Below, in pieces: positions 61,946 to 64,000 of a stretch of DNA of 64,000 nt. The notes under the pieces are model-generated. The model made no database searches and was not told the DNA's origin. It saw nothing but the letters and a program-made list of their open reading frames with translations. Numbering within the stretch: the stretch's first letter is position 1; each line of letters starts with the position of its first letter. A program made the translations under genes and the position numbers. The stretch covers positions 62,001-126,000 of the forward strand of contig LNEB01000007.1 in NCBI GenBank assembly GCA_001464795.1, read 5' to 3'. The DNA comes from Bdellovibrionales bacterium Ga0074139 (lineage in GTDB: Bacteria; Bdellovibrionota; Bdellovibrionia; Bdellovibrionales; Bdellovibrionaceae).

Positions 61946-62005
61946 GCGATGTCGTAGCGTCCGTACCACAGCGGTCATCCTTGACCACATCGCCCCTCCC
62001 TACGG
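61946..62005 (+). ncRNA. Nested hairpin structure downstream of lptF
   Basis: GCGATGT (61946-61952) pairs with ACATCGC (61987-61993), enclosing GGTCA-TCCT-TGACC (61973-61986) directly against the 3' arm. CCGTA in the 20-base bulge (61961-61965) can pair with TACGG beyond the stem (62001-62005), a possible pseudoknot. No T-tract follows, so it is not a simple terminator. It may be a 3'-UTR element or small RNA; nothing else is recognised in the gap 61935-62167. Confidence 0.3.
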
Positions 62006-62167
62006 AAATGATACTCAGGTCTTGAGGCATTTCACAATTCTTTTTTTCATTGTTTTTCATTTTTTTTAAATATTCTGTTTAAACTTTAAGCCTAACTACC
62101 CATAGACATGAAGTTAAAATCATATATCTAGAGGCAGATAGGATGAAATTAGTAAAATTTAAGATTC

Positions 62168-63040
62168 TTAAAATTGACTCTCTAGGTCTTCTTTATGACG
62201 AACAACTTTACCTCCCAGTGCCAAAAGTTCCAATGATCCTGCAAAACCCATTTGCAAGGGATGGGCTGGAAGCACCAGAAGTTGACGATTTTCAATCAGT
62301 GCACGGTGAGCTGTGATCAATGTTCCACTTTTGACGTTGGCTTCCATGATCAGCAGTGAAGGCGAAAGGGCTGCAATGATTCGATTTCGACAGGCAAAGT
62401 TTTGCTTGGCCACTTTGGCTGAAAGGCGCATTTCAGATAAAAAGATAAGATTTTTTTGCTCATGATCTCGAGTTTGGTTCCAATGATCAGGATATTTAAA
62501 AATCAGCCCTGAAGGAAGCACCACGGCCGTGGGTTTATTTAAAAAAAGTGATAGTTGATGAACAAGCCCGTCCACTCCGCGCGCTCCTCCACTTATGGTC
62601 ACCACATCTTGAGTTTTTAAAAATTGATAAAGCTCTTGCCGCATCCACTGCTTGGTCAATTCATGGGGTTCCCTGGCACCCACCACACTGAGGCATTTTT
62701 TTTGATTCAATATTTCAATGGGTCCCTGATAGCTGATAATAAGCGGAGGATCTGAAATCTGCATCAGTAGCTTTGGATAATGAGCATCACCCAAAAGTGC
62801 ATAATGAATATCTTGGCCCTCAGCCATTTTTTTTTCACTGACTAACAACGCATAGGAATCTAATACCAAAGACTCCCACCAAAGTTGCGTCTCCGATGAG
62901 TCTTTAAAAAAAAGAGCTTTAAGATCATCAACTGTATTAAGGGGTGAAAGGCGATTTTTTAAAACCTCAATCATCCGTGAAAGATAAAAATATTTAACTT
63001 TTGAAGCCTGAAAAGTATGAAGAAAACACCAAAGTTCCAT
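62168..63040 (-). CDS. DprA-like DNA-processing protein
   Basis: 290 residues. The Rossmann-like DprA core is visible: CLSVVGAREP, ISGGARGVDGLVHQL, VLPSGL, FACRNRIIAALSPSLLIMEA, SGTLITAHRALIENRQLL and PAHPLQMGFAGSLELLALGG. DprA loads RecA on incoming single-stranded DNA during transformation. The protein lacks the C-terminal winged helix often seen in longer DprA proteins and has a modest N-terminal helical part. It starts 27 bases after the stop of the upstream partial gene. Confidence 0.88.
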   Translation of the reverse strand: MELWCFLHTFQASKVKYFYLSRMIEVLKNRLSPLNTVDDLKALFFKDSSETQLWWESLVLDSYALLVSEKKMAEGQDIHYALLGDAHYPKLLMQISDPPLIISYQGPIEILNQKKCLSVVGAREPHELTKQWMRQELYQFLKTQDVVTISGGARGVDGLVHQLSLFLNKPTAVVLPSGLIFKYPDHWNQTRDHEQKNLIFLSEMRLSAKVAKQNFACRNRIIAALSPSLLIMEANVKSGTLITAHRALIENRQLLVLPAHPLQMGFAGSLELLALGGKVVRHKEDLESQF

Positions 63041-63067
63041 AGGTCACTTGCATTGCAAATGTCCTGA

Positions 63068-64000
63068 CTATTCTAGAGTTAAGTCATCCGCATCACTGCC
63101 AGCATTGACTCCGGAATTCGAATCATCCATCAAATATCCAGCAAAATCTCCTGAACGTAGCTCAGTGCTCGAATCCTGAACATAGGCTGTCGCAGCATTG
63201 GATTGAGTTCTCAAGATTTTTAAAGTTCCTACATTACGAAATGCTTTTTTAATTTTCGTATTATTTGTTCTTAATTTTGGATCTTGGTAAATCTTCAATG
63301 TATCCCCGGGTCTGAGTCCTTGAGAGATTCCTCCATTTAAAAAGACAATGGAATAGGCAGAGTAAACAGAATCCGTAGGAGATCTATAGCCACCAATAAT
63401 TTTCACAAGCGGAGCTTCTTTAGAAACATCAGAAACTGAAATATCGGCCATGGGAATGGGTCCTGGAATCACAAGATCGTTGAGCTCCGCCACATTGATC
63501 ATCTTATTCACCCGGGCTCGGTAGATATTTTCTGCATCATTGATTTTTTGCTTCACTTCAATTTCAGCACCATAAACAACTACAAATCCAAAGTTTGATC
63601 TTTCAATTCTTTTAACTGTGGTATAAATCCCAGGCCCTAAATCATTATTTAATTTTACATACAAATCATGAGTCACTGAAGCCACTCGAGCTTCATCTTC
63701 AAATTCCACAATTTCACCGCTGACACTGGGTTGATTTTCAAAAATTTCAACCGGCAACGGAAGAGGGGGAATTTTGCTGATTTCATTGGTTTGATTTTTT
63801 ACAATCTGCACTTTTGTCGCCTTGGGCTCTACAAAAACATAATTCGGTAGACTCGGAGGAATATCAGCCAAAGGAGGATAGTTAATTCTCGGTGGCATTT
63901 TCAAATCAGCAAACTCATCAACTAATATTTCAGAACTTTCCTCTGGAGCTGCACCCGGCTCGACACCTAAATCAGGAGCATTCAGCAAAGTGCCTGCACG
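63068..64000 (-). CDS. Unidentified envelope protein (5' end beyond window)
   Basis: The frame stays open to the window edge, so the start lies beyond 64000; about 310 codons are visible. A proline-rich segment (PPRINYPPLADIPPSLPN, PPLPLPVEIFENQP) is followed by beta-rich text with SGEIVEFEDEARVASVTHDLYVKL and LRPGDTLKIYQDPKLR, similar to the C-terminal parts of large LysM-containing proteins, but no LysM repeat is in view. The tail is acidic and serine-rich. It is the upstream neighbour of the DprA-like gene on the same strand. Confidence 0.6.
   Translation of the reverse strand, partial: RAGTLLNAPDLGVEPGAAPEESSEILVDEFADLKMPPRINYPPLADIPPSLPNYVFVEPKATKVQIVKNQTNEISKIPPLPLPVEIFENQPSVSGEIVEFEDEARVASVTHDLYVKLNNDLGPGIYTTVKRIERSNFGFVVVYGAEIEVKQKINDAENIYRARVNKMINVAELNDLVIPGPIPMADISVSDVSKEAPLVKIIGGYRSPTDSVYSAYSIVFLNGGISQGLRPGDTLKIYQDPKLRTNNTKIKKAFRNVGTLKILRTQSNAATAYVQDSSTELRSGDFAGYLMDDSNSGVNAGSDADDLTLE

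Noticed and set aside
62142-62315. 57-codon frame antisense to the DprA-like gene, with AGG before its ATG
   Set aside because: Most of it is the complement of the conserved DprA C-terminus; a shadow is the simplest explanation.

Overview
The window is a gene-dense stretch of roughly 40% GC (estimated by eye) from a Gram-negative bacterium. Outer-membrane beta-barrels, lipoproteins with lipoboxes, LptF, MreCD and ChaN show two membranes. The many secreted enzymes and the family mix (subtilases, transglutaminase-elicitor fold, EF-hand-like lipoprotein, REC/DUF4388 protein, FecR protein, RHS toxin) resemble Bdellovibrionota (Bdellovibrio-like predators). That assignment is inference; no rRNA or tRNA gene was found to test it.

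Layout. 1-3.2 kb: end of a probable enoyl-ACP reductase, a P-loop ATPase and an outer-membrane barrel whose paralogue lies at 40.6-42.5 kb. 3.2-11.7 kb: a signalling block (REC-DUF4388 protein, STAS protein, SpoIIE phosphatase, FecR-like protein, CheA-like kinase, single-domain response regulator). 11.7-13.4 kb: ChaN lipoprotein, ribosomal protein L33 (59 codons) and dCTP deaminase. 13.4-18 kb: a barrel followed by an EF-hand-like lipoprotein split by an apparent one-base frameshift. 18-21.4 kb: hydrolase, M14 carboxypeptidase, DUF1338 protein, HD-GYP protein. 21.5-33.1 kb: an exported-protein region with two subtilases, an unknown 1153-residue protein, lipoproteins and a transglutaminase-elicitor-like enzyme.

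34-40.5 kb is a polymorphic-toxin island: a large RHS protein with a short toxin tip, then on the same strand an Imm32-like gene, a membrane protein, a Sel1-repeat protein, an unknown protein, a second Imm32-like gene and another small membrane protein. The 5' end of the RHS gene is broken (in-frame stop plus frameshift). A 14-bp copy of the sequence at the RHS stop recurs upstream of the Sel1 gene, possibly the scar of a displaced toxin tip.

40.5-64 kb is mostly housekeeping: flavin reductase, EamA transporter, DUF475 protein, a frameshifted lipoprotein, uvrA, a Fur-family regulator beside a Fur-box-like palindrome, folE2, maf, cdd, yceI, a PpiD-like chaperone, the mreC-mreD-PBP2-rodA cell-shape operon, a lytic transglycosylase, thioredoxin, a receiver-like protein lacking the phospho-acceptor, lptF, a DprA-like gene and the 3' part of an unidentified surface protein.

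Three genes (13.4-16.5, 36.7-40.5, 45.4-46.3 kb) each look as if one base is missing. This could be real decay or phase variation, or sequence error; the window alone cannot decide.
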